Below the pieces are notes generated by a model. That model made no database searches. It was not told the DNA's origin and saw only the letters and a list, made by a program, of their open reading frames with translations. DNA of 12,874 bases from Actinomycetes bacterium (lineage in GTDB: Bacteria; Actinomycetota; Acidimicrobiia; Acidimicrobiales; RAAP-2): NCBI GenBank assembly GCA_021791615.1, contig JAJYWG010000279.1:1-12874 (forward strand), in the 5' to 3' direction. Of the stretch, positions 7,198 to 12,874 are shown piece after piece. Each line of letters starts with the position of its first letter. Position 1 is the first letter of the stretch. The position numbers and the translations under genes were made by a program.

Positions 7198-7563
7198 CCT
7201 GTGCTCACGAGTAGGCGCGAGGCGAGACGACCCCTTCGTTGCATCAAGGGACGAGCCGGGGGTGCAGCATCCAATTGCCGCTTGACCCGGCGCGTCGGCC
7301 TCCTCAGGCGAACCGATAGTGCGTGGCATTGAGCGACGTCCTAGGCGGCGTCGTAGCCGGGCGACGAGAAAGGTTCCAAGCACCAGCGTAACCAGCAACC
7401 CGCCAAAGAGCGGTCCCGCAGAAGAGACCGTTGAGGTCACCGCGGAATCGACGCAATCGGCGGTCCCGGTAAGCCCGCCAGTCCCCTGTCCGCCGGTGAG
7501 ATTCGACGCCCGGTAATAGACGAAGTTGCACCCGACTACGCCCAAGAGAGCCCCACCGGCCAC
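7198..7563 (-). other. Open frame encoding two membrane helices, in frame with the SCO domain
   Basis: From GTG 7563 the frame of the SCO protein is open for a further 122 codons. This part has two hydrophobic segments, GGALLGVVGCNFVYY and GPLFGGLLVTLVLGTFLVA, followed by a basic stretch (RLRRRLGRR) and a polar linker with a Cys pair (IGCCTPG). It is either an N-terminal extension of the SCO-thioredoxin protein or a separate small membrane gene that has lost its stop. It begins just after the IS30 scar, so its own 5' end may have been removed. I do not recognise the family. Confidence 0.4.
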
Positions 7564-7575
7564 CCGAGGCAGTGC

Positions 7576-8065
7576 TTACGGGCATCGACGGCGGCGGTGC
7601 TGGCGCTCGAAGAGTGCCCCGTCGAAGCCCTCTCGTCTTGTAGGCGTAGATCGCCCGGTAGATGGACTCGTGGCTGATCGATCCGGTGACGCCGTGGACC
7701 CCAGAGGCCAGCTGGCGCGAGATCGTCACCGGCGAGTCCTTGGCCTCCAGGCGCGCCGTCACGTGGGCGCACAGCGTGGGATCCGCCATCAGGATCGGCG
7801 TCTTCGGCCGCTGGCGCTGCTCGTCGGCACCGCCCTGGGCCGCCACTGCCGAGTAGGCCTCCCGACCGCCGTTACGGTTGATCTCCGCGTTGATCGTGCA
7901 CCTATGCCGATCGAGGCGACGGCCGATCACCCCATCAGGCTCGCGTCGTTCGATCCCGGCGCGGATCTCCTCGCGTTCGTGCAACGTCAACGGGCGCGCT
8001 GGTATGCCTCGACCTCCATTGGTCAGATGCGTGTGTCTGGCAGCGGGCATCCCGCCCGTCATCAC
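7576..8065 (-). mobile_element. IS30-family transposase remnant (N-terminal half only)
   Basis: From GTG 8065 or ATG 8062, the protein shows the IS30 N-terminal helix-turn-helix region: RPLTLHEREEIRAGIERREP, IGRRLDRHRCTINAEINRNGG, then SRQLASGVHGVTGSISHESIYRAIYAYKTRGLRRG. Homology in this frame ends at about 7616. A basic run typical of the next segment (RQHRRRRCP) appears in another frame and ends at TAA 7576-7578. The gene therefore has a frameshift and has lost the DDE catalytic domain. No clear terminal inverted repeats were found on either side. It is not expected to be active and may have brought, or been cut by, the rearrangement at the SCO gene. Confidence 0.8.
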
Positions 8066-8163
8066 GCTCTGACCGGTGGACCTCAGGCCACTCTCACCCC
8101 AAGCTCAGGGGCCAAGTGTTGCCGTCACCCCTTGAACTGGCCGAGCATCGGCGGCGTGACGGT

Positions 8164-8751
8164 TCAGAGCAGATCGTCGAACTCGGTTTGGTCCCTGCCC
8201 ATCATCTGCAGCCAGTCTCGGATTTCGCCCCACGCCTGATCTCGTGCCTGCTGGTTGGATATCCCCCGGTGACGGGCTTCGACTCCGATGGTTTTGTGAG
8301 GATCAAGGATGTTGGCCGCGGTCAATGAAGGTGCCGGGAGCAGGATGACGCCTCCTCGGCCTCGCCGGACTTCTCGCTTTGCGAGGCGCTTCTTGATCTC
8401 GGGCAGGTAAGCGAGCAGCTGTCCCCATTCTCTAACGGGGTCCTCGATGGGCTTCTTCCACGTGATGATGGTGAACGCTTCCAGGCGTGAGAGAACGAAC
8501 ATCTCGACGAGCTGATTGGTCTGCGCCTGGTCGCGGGTAACGAAAGCATCGAAACCGTGGCGAGCGGCAATGCAGTACAAAGCCCAGTCTGGCGTGCTCA
8601 CCGCAGAGAGAGAGCGGTCAAAGTCCGATAGGTGCATCACTTCGAGTGAGTGGTCGACCGTTCGGACAGCAAAGCCCGGAGGGTTGGGAAAGCCTTGATC
8701 CAGGAGGAGCCTGAAGCTATGCGGCGGCGGCGTTGGGGAGGTCAGAGCCAC
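8164..8751 (-). CDS. PIN-like (DUF5615-type) toxin of a toxin-antitoxin pair
   Basis: 195 residues. The N-terminal part FRLLLDQGFPNPPG holds the first acidic residue of a PIN-like nuclease, and SDFDRSLSAVSTPDWALYCIAARHGFDAFVTRDQ holds later acidic residues (D near the middle, and TRDQ). This is the pattern of Mut7-C/DUF5615-like RNases that pair with DUF433 proteins. The C-terminal third is charged (EIKKRLAKREVRRGRGG) and unlike short toxins of the family, which are about 110-120 residues. The gene follows the DUF433 antitoxin on the same strand and overlaps its end by 35 bp, so the two are coupled. Both reading frames are intact, unlike many neighbours, as expected if loss of the antitoxin is selected against. 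The family call rests on partner and motif pattern. Confidence 0.68.
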   Translation of the reverse strand: MALTSPTPPPHSFRLLLDQGFPNPPGFAVRTVDHSLEVMHLSDFDRSLSAVSTPDWALYCIAARHGFDAFVTRDQAQTNQLVEMFVLSRLEAFTIITWKKPIEDPVREWGQLLAYLPEIKKRLAKREVRRGRGGVILLPAPSLTAANILDPHKTIGVEARHRGISNQQARDQAWGEIRDWLQMMGRDQTEFDDLL

Positions 8752-9433
8752 GGAGCCGCCGTTCGAGAAGGTGAGCGTCGTCTGCGGCCTCCAAGGTCAG
8801 CCCCGGATACAGCTCGACGATTTCCGCAACTTCCAGCCCGCGTTCCTCTCTGAGAGCATGAATGGCGGAGGTCGGAATACGGGTCTGTGCCACGCATGGA
8901 TCACCGGCCATGACCCATGGTGAGATGAACGTGTAGGAGCTTGGGCGAATGAGATCTGGCGCCCACAGGCGCCGGTGATCCCTACTCAGCTCGCCGATGG
9001 GCTCCAGGATGTCGAAGGTGTTGAACAGCCCAGCGATATTCTCAAAGGGGAGGAGGTTCGCTCCACTGACCCTGTCGACACGTTCATCGTCGACTACGAG
9101 GGTTTGCCTATCGGCGAAGAGGTAGCGAAACTCGTGTCCAGCGGAGACCTGCTGCTTCAAGACGCCAACCTGCTCCGATGCCATATGCCTTTCCATCCCG
9201 ATCTGACGCAGCCAGGCAAGCAGCCGGAGATAGACCAAGTCTCGATACGACCATGCGGTCGGTACATCGAAGCGGAAGTCGGGCACGTAGATGTCGTTAC
9301 GTCGCCACTCGTAGAGGGTGCTGCTCGGGATCCCGGAGAGTTGGGAAGTTCGGGCGTTGTTGTACCTCCCTCTGGCGTGTCGAAGCGCATAGAGGAGAGT
9401 CCTTCGTTCGTTCTCGTCAAGTGGCTGGGTCAT
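8717..9433 (-). CDS. DUF433-domain antitoxin with N-terminal DNA-binding-like domain
   Basis: 238 residues from ATG 9433 (the frame is open further upstream to 9502, but the sequence there is low-complexity and charged). The N-terminal part has a helix-turn-helix look, TSQLSGIPSSTLYEWRRNDIYVPDF, like MerR-type heads of VapB45-like antitoxins. The C-terminal part is a DUF433 domain: GDPCVAQTRIPTSAIHALREERGLEVAEIVELYPGLTLEAADDA. In this family the protein neutralises the downstream PIN-like toxin and represses the operon. No operator was picked out in the upstream DNA, although two hairpins lie there at 9531-9556 and 9609-9635. Confidence 0.8.
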   Translation of the reverse strand: MTQPLDENERRTLLYALRHARGRYNNARTSQLSGIPSSTLYEWRRNDIYVPDFRFDVPTAWSYRDLVYLRLLAWLRQIGMERHMASEQVGVLKQQVSAGHEFRYLFADRQTLVVDDERVDRVSGANLLPFENIAGLFNTFDILEPIGELSRDHRRLWAPDLIRPSSYTFISPWVMAGDPCVAQTRIPTSAIHALREERGLEVAEIVELYPGLTLEAADDAHLLERRLRGSDLPNAAAA

Positions 9434-9530
9434 TGAAGCCTGCGCCTTCCTACAATCCGTCTTCTCCCGCTCATCTTGCCGCCTGGTGCGGCGTTCGGCC
9501 AACCAGGCATCCTCCTCCGCGCCGTGACTC

Positions 9531-9556
9531 CGGCCGGAAGGTTACTTCTCCGGCCG
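9531..9556. other. Stem-loop upstream of the DUF433 antitoxin
   Basis: CGGCCGGAAG (9531-9540), loop GTTA, CTTCTCCGGCCG (9545-9556). Pairing is complete except for two unpaired bases on one arm. CTCCGGCCG also occurs twice as a direct repeat. No T-run follows on either strand, so a role as a terminator is unproven. Confidence 0.5.
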
Positions 9557-9608
9557 CAGGCCGTCGTGAATCGGCCCCGACCGAAAGCGGGACTTTGGAA
9601 TCCCATTT

Positions 9609-9635
9609 GGAACATCCCCCGACAGGGGGAGTTCC
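9609..9635. other. Eleven-pair stem-loop with one bulged A
   Basis: GGAAC-A-TCCCCC (9609-9620), loop GACA (9621-9624), GGGGGA-GTTCC (9625-9635). The arms pair over 11 bp with a single A bulge. It lies in the gene-free stretch 9503-9784 between the divergent DUF433 and HicB genes. No U-tract follows. It could be a GC-type terminator, an operator, or an element end. Confidence 0.6.
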
Positions 9636-9665
9636 GTTGAAACCGTGTTCGATGTTGGATTTGGC

Positions 9666-9682
9666 CCGCCGCTGGGCGGCGG
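9666..9682. other. Perfect 7-bp stem, 3-base loop
   Basis: CCGCCGC-TGG-GCGGCGG. It is the third hairpin in the gene-free stretch 9503-9784. It is followed by a T/G-rich repeating run (ggctgggctggctggg). I see no gene in this stretch on either strand. Confidence 0.4.
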
Positions 9683-9811
9683 ACAGTTGGGCTGGGCTGG
9701 CTGGGTGCGGGGCTGTCAGCCGGGAGCGGGTACGTCAGCGGTTCTTGATGAGTACGCTCGGGCGTCGAGGAGGATGGAAGCAGAGTGCTGGCCGGGGGTG
9801 GACGGCGGGCG

Positions 9812-10081
9812 ATGACGGGCCAAGATGCGCGGCGCGTCCCGATACGTCGGCGTGTCGTCGTAAAATGGGTGGCCAGCGCCGAACTTGTCTTCTTGGTCGA
9901 AGAAGCCCCCGAAGGGGGGTACCTGGCCCGCGCTGTGGGCGAGGGCATATTCACCGAGGCCGACGCCTTGGACGAGCTGCGGGCGATGGTCTGTGAAGCC
10001 GTGGTGTGCCACTAGGAGGAGGACGATCGTCCCCGGCTGATCCGGCTCCACCTGGTCCACGACGAGCTGCTCGCCGTGTGA
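9812..10081 (+). pseudogene. HicB-family antitoxin interrupted by TAG
   Basis: From ATG 9812 the reading shows the HicB fold core: ELVFLVEEAPEGGYLARAVGEGIFTEADALDELRAMVCEAVVCH. It then meets TAG at 10013-10015. The same frame continues with the normal family ending EEDDRPRLIRLHLVHDELLAV and stops at TGA 10079-10081. One nonsense codon therefore removes the last third of the protein, about 21 residues. GTG 9785 is an alternative in-frame start. The last bases overlap the HicA start (GTGA, 10078-10081). In this gene order, HicB first, HicB neutralises the HicA mRNA interferase and represses the operon. The HicA partner is also broken. Confidence 0.78.
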
Positions 10082-10325
10082 GGTTGCCGAGGGATCTGGC
10101 CAGGCGTGACCTTGCCCGGTTGCTCCGCCGCCACTTCGACTGCGAGGTCGTCCGCCAGACCGGCAGCCACGTCCGCCTTCAGCCCGAGCGTGGAGGCCAC
10201 CTCCGGGTCACCAACCCGGCCGGAGGGCCGCTTCGGGTGAGCACCCTGGCGGCGATCCTGGCTGAAGTATTGGCCACCACGGCATCGACCGGGACACCCT
10301 GGAGACCCGCCTGTTCGGGAGCTGA
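10078..10325 (+). pseudogene. HicA-family mRNA interferase toxin, frameshifted near its C terminus
   Basis: GTG 10078 overlaps the HicB stop by 4 bp. The frame reads RLPRDLARRDLARLLRRHFD, then the double-stranded-RNA-binding-like core VVRQTGSHVRLQPERGG with the catalytic His (GSHVRL), then LRVSTLAAILAEVLA. There the frame is lost. One base further the family ending HHGIDRDTLETRLFGS appears and stops at TGA 10323-10325. A one-base deletion at about 10274 accounts for it. In the present frame the protein would run on for dozens of unrelated residues. Loss of the toxin makes loss of the antitoxin tolerable, consistent with a dead module. Confidence 0.8.
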
Positions 10326-10332
10326 TCCAGCC

Positions 10333-10349
10333 GGGGCCAGGCCGGCCCC
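10333..10349 (+). terminator. Possible terminator hairpin after the hicBA remnant
   Basis: GGGGCC-AGGCC-GGCCCC begins 7 bp after the hicA TGA. It has a six-pair GC stem with a 5-base loop and no T-run. Position suggests a terminator; strength is uncertain. Confidence 0.35.
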
Positions 10350-10494
10350 AGGAGCGAGAGCTGGGCTCGGCAGGCCACCAGGCCTTTGGCACGGGGAGCT
10401 TCGACCGTCCGGTCATCGTCTCCAGCCACACTTGTGCTCCAAACCAGTAGGGCTCCGTGGTTGCCTCTTGGATCGATCACTGACGGCATGACCG

Positions 10495-10532
10495 TCCGCC
10501 GTGACGCCGGCACGCCGCTGCGTCACGGCGGA
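10495..10532. repeat. Perfect 12-bp inverted repeat, 14-bp spacer
   Basis: TCCGCCGTGACG (10495-10506) and CGTCACGGCGGA (10521-10532) are perfect reverse complements. It is the longest perfect dyad noticed in the window. It stands in a gene-poor stretch 170 bp after the hicA remnant. A strong terminator, an operator or a recombination or element end are all possible. No T-run follows. Confidence 0.75.
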
Positions 10533-10803
10533 ACTCTCTCGGGTATCTTCCTCGCCGGCGGACCGGCCCCGAGACCCCACCACGTCAGGGGACTCATACG
10601 GTGTCAGGCCAGCAGGGGGACGGTCAGCTTGATCACTGCCATCGACACAAAAGGTCGGCGCTGGGCATCTGAACGAACCGAGCCCACGCACCGCAACGAG
10701 ACCCGCCCGAATGCGGGCATGTCCAGCAACACGTCGACCTCCTCTTCGCTTGAGCAGAAGACCTCTCGACACACCACTCTTGCGTGTGCTCGACTGAGAG
10801 CCA

Positions 10804-11028
10804 ATGTTCCTGATCGAAGCCATTCTCGAACACCGCTGGGGGCCCCTGTGTGCGCTCGTGCTGGCGGTCTCTGCAATGGCCGTCCCTTGGCGCTGGGTCA
10901 AGGTGACGTTGTTGGCGGCTGCCTGCGTGGTCCTCGTGGCCCCTTACCTGTCCCGTGTCCTCCATCGAGCGGATCGGAGCGACTCGTCTCACCGAAGGCG
11001 CCCTCGCCAAGTTGATGCCAGGCGTTGA
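10804..11028 (+). CDS. Doubtful small membrane protein
   Basis: 74 residues from ATG 10804. There are two hydrophobic segments (LCALVLAVSAMAVPW and VTLLAAACVVLVAPYL) separated by RWVK, and then a basic, low-complexity tail (RADRSDSSHRRRPRQVDARR) that looks untranslated or out of frame. No good ribosome site is seen just upstream. It could be a fragment of a larger membrane protein whose frame changes after APYLSRVL. Family unknown. Confidence 0.3.
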   Translation: MFLIEAILEHRWGPLCALVLAVSAMAVPWRWVKVTLLAAACVVLVAPYLSRVLHRADRSDSSHRRRPRQVDARR

Positions 11029-11153
11029 ACCGAATTTGGTAGGACTCAATGGCCGGCGGACCCGGGCGTCACTCCGTGGCCTGAGCTACCGGTGGCGGAG
11101 GCGGAGACCGGCAATCGCGGCTCTCGGCAGCAACCCAAATCGACCCCGAAATC

Positions 11154-11172
11154 TGTAGCCTATTTTGTAGCC
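11154..11172. repeat. Short direct repeat TGTAGCC
   Basis: TGTAGCC occurs at 11154-11160 and again at 11166-11172, with TATTT between. It lies in an AT-richer spot just downstream of where merB homology ends. It could be a junction scar; the function is unknown. Confidence 0.4.
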
Positions 11173-11203
11173 AGACGGATGGACGGCGGTGGACGGCCCT
11201 GGA

Positions 11204-11473
11204 CAGCTCAAATGGGCCTACGACCTCGAAGCGGTTCACGGTCGGAACACAGGTGAGTCCATAGCCGACGATCCTGCTTTGGTCGTCGGTCTCGAGATCG
11301 GCCAGATCGCCGAGGACTCGTTGCACCTCGACGAGCGAGCGCCCGGTGGCGGCCACGAGGTCATCAACGCTCACCGGGACGTCGCGTTCCAACAATCACA
11401 CCAGTGGACGGAACAGCCAGGGCTCTGCCGCAATGCCGGTACCATCTTCGAACACCCGCTCGAGAGCGCCCAC
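11204..11473 (-). pseudogene. merB: Organomercurial lyase (MerB) remnant: TGA at codon 26 and active-site half missing
   Basis: From GTG 11473, after GAGGAG, the frame reads MGALERVFEDGTGIAAEPWL and FRPLV, then TGA (11396-11398). It resumes as LLERDVPVSVDDLVAATGRS, VQRVLGDLADLETDDQ, SRIVGYGLTCVPTVNRFEV. This is the MerB N-terminal winged-helix region: the pattern PLL-x-LL, PVS, and the signature IGYGLT-x-x-PT-x-x-FE-x. A CGA to TGA change (Arg to stop) would explain the interruption. Homology ends at about 11204 (VVGPFEL). The part that normally follows, with the active-site YxWCALDTL and the second Cys, is absent. The open frame runs on to 11069 with unrelated sequence. MerB cleaves carbon-mercury bonds to feed MerA; this copy cannot. 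It is divergent from an ArsR gene. Confidence 0.72.
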
Positions 11474-11480
11474 CTCTCCT

Positions 11481-11495
11481 CATCATCCGATGATG
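11481..11495. promoter_or_regulatory. Palindrome in the divergent merB/ArsR intergenic region
   Basis: CATCAT-CCG-ATGATG lies just upstream of the merB start, inside the 191-bp gap to the divergent ArsR gene. A 12-bp imperfect dyad is the usual kind of ArsR-family operator. A looser relative, TATCATTCGGATATCC, follows at about 11510-11525. Binding by the local ArsR is inference. Confidence 0.45.
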
Positions 11496-11664
11496 TCCAC
11501 TCGTTCAGGCTATCATTCGGATATCCAGATGTCTTATCGGGAGGTGCTGTGGACTACAACCCGACGATCAACAGATCGACCCAGGCAATCTTCGCCGTCG
11601 CGATCCCCGCGGATGAGCTTGATGCCGAACCCCGCGCTTGGGATGTCATCGCGGGCTGCGCGCC

Positions 11665-12051
11665 ATGAGCGCATCGCCTGCTGCCGTTATCACCGCGGCG
11701 AAGACGCTTGTCCCGCCGGTCCCTGCCGACCCGGCCGGACGCGACCTGCTCGCCCGCTTCTACCGTGCCCTCGGCGACCCGACCCGCTTGGCGCTCCTCG
11801 CCTTCTGCGCCGAGAGCGAGAGAACCGGCAACGAGTGCGTCGTCCAAGCTGGTCTTTCCCAAGGGCGCGTCTCGGCGCACCTCGGATGCCTGGTCAGTTG
11901 CGGTCTGCTCGAGGTGCGACGAGCCGGTCGCTTCGCCTACTACCAGGTGACCGACCCACGGGTGGCCGAGCTGGTCGGGCTCGGGGCCTCGATGGTCGCC
12001 GACCACGCCGCCTCGATCGCCGCGTGCGCACGGGTCACATCCTCTCCGTGA
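11665..12051 (+). CDS. ArsR/SmtB-family metal-sensing repressor (full length)
   Basis: 128 residues from ATG 11665. The core reads RDLLARFYRALGDPTRLALLAF, then ESERTGNECVVQAGLSQGRVSAHLGCLVSCGLLEVRRAGRFAYYQV, then a helical C-terminal part ending ACARVTSSP. The helix-turn-helix is SQGRVSAHLGCL. Metal-ligand candidates are the Cys in NECVV and those in CLVSCG, plus His/Cys in the last helix (DHAASIAAC). It is clearly related to the truncated ArsR at 3564-3938 (both read QGRVSAHLG) and shows what that gene has lost. Upstream is the merB remnant in the opposite direction, so it probably once controlled merB and itself. A NrtS-like gene follows on the same strand. Confidence 0.88.
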   Translation: MSASPAAVITAAKTLVPPVPADPAGRDLLARFYRALGDPTRLALLAFCAESERTGNECVVQAGLSQGRVSAHLGCLVSCGLLEVRRAGRFAYYQVTDPRVAELVGLGASMVADHAASIAACARVTSSP

Positions 12052-12101
12052 GGAGCCGGTGGCTTCCCACGCGCCAGCACCCTTCGACCCACGCCGGCCG
12101 T

Positions 12102-12425
12102 GTGCTGCCTTCTGGGTCGGACGACACGTCGGGGTCCCGAGACCCTGGCCGGGTCGAGTCTCCCCCAACCTGGACATGCGCCTCGCAGGCGATCGACGTC
12201 TGCCTGTACCCGCCCAACCGAAGGCGGGTCGCCGTCATCGCCGTGGTGGTGGGCAGCCTGCTCGTGACGATCAACCAGGGCGGGACGCTTGCATCAGGGC
12301 ATGTGGGCTGGATCGTGTGGGTCCGAGTCGCCCTCGACTACCTCGTCCCTGCGTGCGTCTCGACGATGGGCGTGCTCGCGGGGTCCCGGCGCAAGGGCAT
12401 CGCGTCGCAACGGGGTGTGCCGTAG
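12102..12425 (+). CDS. NrtS-like two-helix membrane protein
   Basis: About 107 residues if GTG 12102 is the start. Only the part from CLYPPNRRRVAVIAVVVGS (about 12215) onward looks conserved, so the first 35 residues may not be translated or a start has been missed. The conserved part has CLYPPNRRR, a first helix ending TINQGG, then VRVALDYLVPACVSTMGVLAGSRR. This is the pattern of the small proteins annotated as nitrate/nitrite transporter NrtS: YPPN, INQ, and LDYLVPxxVS. A link with mercury is not evident. It lies 50 bp after the ArsR gene on the same strand, and its 3' end overlaps the convergent HMA gene by 88 bp. Confidence 0.6.
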   Translation: MLPSGSDDTSGSRDPGRVESPPTWTCASQAIDVCLYPPNRRRVAVIAVVVGSLLVTINQGGTLASGHVGWIVWVRVALDYLVPACVSTMGVLAGSRRKGIASQRGVP

Positions 12426-12697
12426 GTCACCGCCACCGGCGCCCGGTTCGAGGGGTCGGCCTCGAGCGCCCGCCTGGCCGTCTCGGCGATCCCGGTCGTG
12501 CTCAGCCGAGCCGGCTCGTAGCCGACGGCCAGCGCTTGCGCGCCGAGGTCGTCGACACCTTCAACGCCACGAACCGACCCGAGCGCAGCCCGGACCCGTC
12601 GGCGACAGCCCGCGCAGGCCAAGCGGGCACAGCGGAGGACGACCTCGCCCGGCTTGCCTGCCTCGACCCGCAGGACCCCGCTACGGTGGCGTCCCAA
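12338..12697 (-). CDS. HMA-domain (MerP/CopZ-like) metal-binding protein
   Basis: 119 residues from TTG 12697 (weak start; no better one in frame). Residues 16-80 fit an HMA fold: EVVLRCARLACAGCRRRVRA with the metal loop CAGC (C28, C31), then VRGVEGVDDLGAQALAVGYE and IAETARRALEAD. The familiar GMTC is replaced by RLAC. The tail after about residue 85 (RAPVAVTYGTP onward) reads antisense through the end of the NrtS-like gene and is probably not a conserved domain. This suggests that the natural 3' end was lost in a rearrangement. It may be a cytosolic mercury or copper carrier linked to the neighbouring ArsR and merB remnant. The unknown gene at the right edge ends 42 bp upstream in the same frame. 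Confidence 0.6.
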   Translation of the reverse strand: MGRHRSGVLRVEAGKPGEVVLRCARLACAGCRRRVRAALGSVRGVEGVDDLGAQALAVGYEPARLSTTGIAETARRALEADPSNRAPVAVTYGTPRCDAMPLRRDPASTPIVETHAGTR

Positions 12698-12739
12698 GTC
12701 CGGTGTAAAAGCCGCGGACGAAGGCTCCGGTTGCTGATG

Positions 12740-12874
12740 CTACGCGGCGGCTGTAACTGCCTCGTGGACCACCCTGTCTCCGGGGCTCTCGGGCGGCAGA
12801 TCGAGCAGCTCGTGGCGTAGCTGCTGGAGCTGTCGGACGATCTTGGGGCTCATCTCGACGCCACGCCAACCTCG
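12740..12874 (-). CDS. Unknown protein, 3' end only (5' end beyond window)
   Basis: The last 44 codons of a frame that enters from the right edge and ends at TAG 12740-12742. It reads SPKIVRQLQQLRHELLDLPP and then ESPGDRVVHEAVTAAA. ATG 12853 could start a 37-residue peptide, but the frame is open up to the edge. The amphipathic helical start (IVRQLQQLRHELLDL) is protein-like. I do not recognise it. Confidence 0.4.
   Translation of the reverse strand, partial: RGWRGVEMSPKIVRQLQQLRHELLDLPPESPGDRVVHEAVTAAA

Larger units (their letters stand above)
10326..10803. other. Stretch without a supported gene
   Basis: No frame here matches a family I know. A minus-strand frame (10604-10876) has codon use like that of a gene and reads SSEEEVDVLLDMPAFGRVSL, but it has no recognisable start signal, family or partner. 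It could be a decayed fragment. The stretch contains the hairpin at 10333-10349 and the long inverted repeat at 10495-10532. Confidence 0.4.

Noticed and set aside
3509..10015. Reassignment of TAG to an amino acid, because both IS256 (3509-3511) and HicB (10013-10015) have an in-frame TAG with homology after it.
   Set aside because: merA, the HMA-like gene and others end normally at TAG, MerB is broken by TGA instead, and no suppressor tRNA is seen. Decay or read error explains it more simply.
10386..11015. A 209-codon plus-strand frame.
   Set aside because: Low-complexity Ser/Thr/Arg/Pro composition, no domain pattern and no ribosome site; it crosses the long inverted repeat.
11554..12177. 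A minus-strand frame opposite the second ArsR gene.
   Set aside because: The ArsR gene on the plus strand is unmistakable; the minus-strand frame has no family features.
1..12874. tRNA or rRNA genes.
   Set aside because: No cloverleaf with the conserved T-loop or anticodon-arm signals and no rRNA-like block was noticed by eye. A covariance-model search was not possible here.

Overview
The window is GC-rich, with Shine-Dalgarno sites before several genes, GTG starts, and gene families common in Actinomycetota (ArsR/SmtB metal sensors, BlaI plus M56 protease, DUF433/PIN-like and HicAB toxin-antitoxin pairs). A high-GC actinobacterium, possibly an acid- or metal-exposed lineage, is the best guess. 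The lineage is inferred from gene families and composition only. The window looks like an accessory island built around mercury and thiol-metal resistance. It contains many decayed genes and insertion-sequence scars.

Layout, left to right. (1) 1-1897, minus strand: a small cysteine-rich membrane protein cut by the left edge, then an M56 membrane metalloprotease and a BlaI/MecI/CopY-family repressor with overlapping stop and start codons. (2) 2139-3560, plus strand: an EamA/DMT-type permease pseudogene with a frameshift, cut by an IS256-family transposase remnant. The remnant carries eight copies of a 7-bp GCGGCGG repeat, an in-frame TAG and a 3' truncation. (3) 3564-5913, minus strand: a mercury operon of mercuric reductase (merA, with N-terminal HMA domain), a small HMA-like protein and an ArsR-type regulator clipped at its C terminus where it abuts the IS256 scar. 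(4) 6108-7563, minus strand: a SCO1/SenC-thioredoxin fusion broken by one extra base, with an upstream two-helix reading frame. (5) 7576-8065: an IS30-family transposase remnant. (6) 8164-9433, minus strand: an intact-looking DUF433 antitoxin / PIN-like toxin pair. (7) 9503-9784: no gene, but three strong hairpins. (8) 9812-10325, plus strand: a HicB-HicA pair with both members broken, by a TAG and by a one-base deletion. (9) 10326-11203: mostly non-coding, with a 12-bp perfect inverted repeat and one doubtful small membrane ORF. (10) 11204-11473, minus strand: a remnant of organomercurial lyase (merB) with a TGA at codon 26 and loss of the active-site half. (11) 11665-12874: a second ArsR-type regulator, a NrtS-like two-helix protein, a second HMA-domain protein and the 3' end of an unknown gene.

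How the parts may work together: three sites with the form CTAC-N3-T-YY-GTA lie upstream of the small membrane gene, of blaI itself, and of merA. Two of them overlap promoter or ribosome-binding elements. This suggests that the BlaI/M56 pair controls its own genes, a membrane cysteine protein and the mercuric reductase operon, rather than a beta-lactamase, which is absent here. The two ArsR genes, two HMA proteins and the split merA/merB arrangement suggest that two mer modules, or one rearranged module, have been shuffled by transposition and are now partly decayed.
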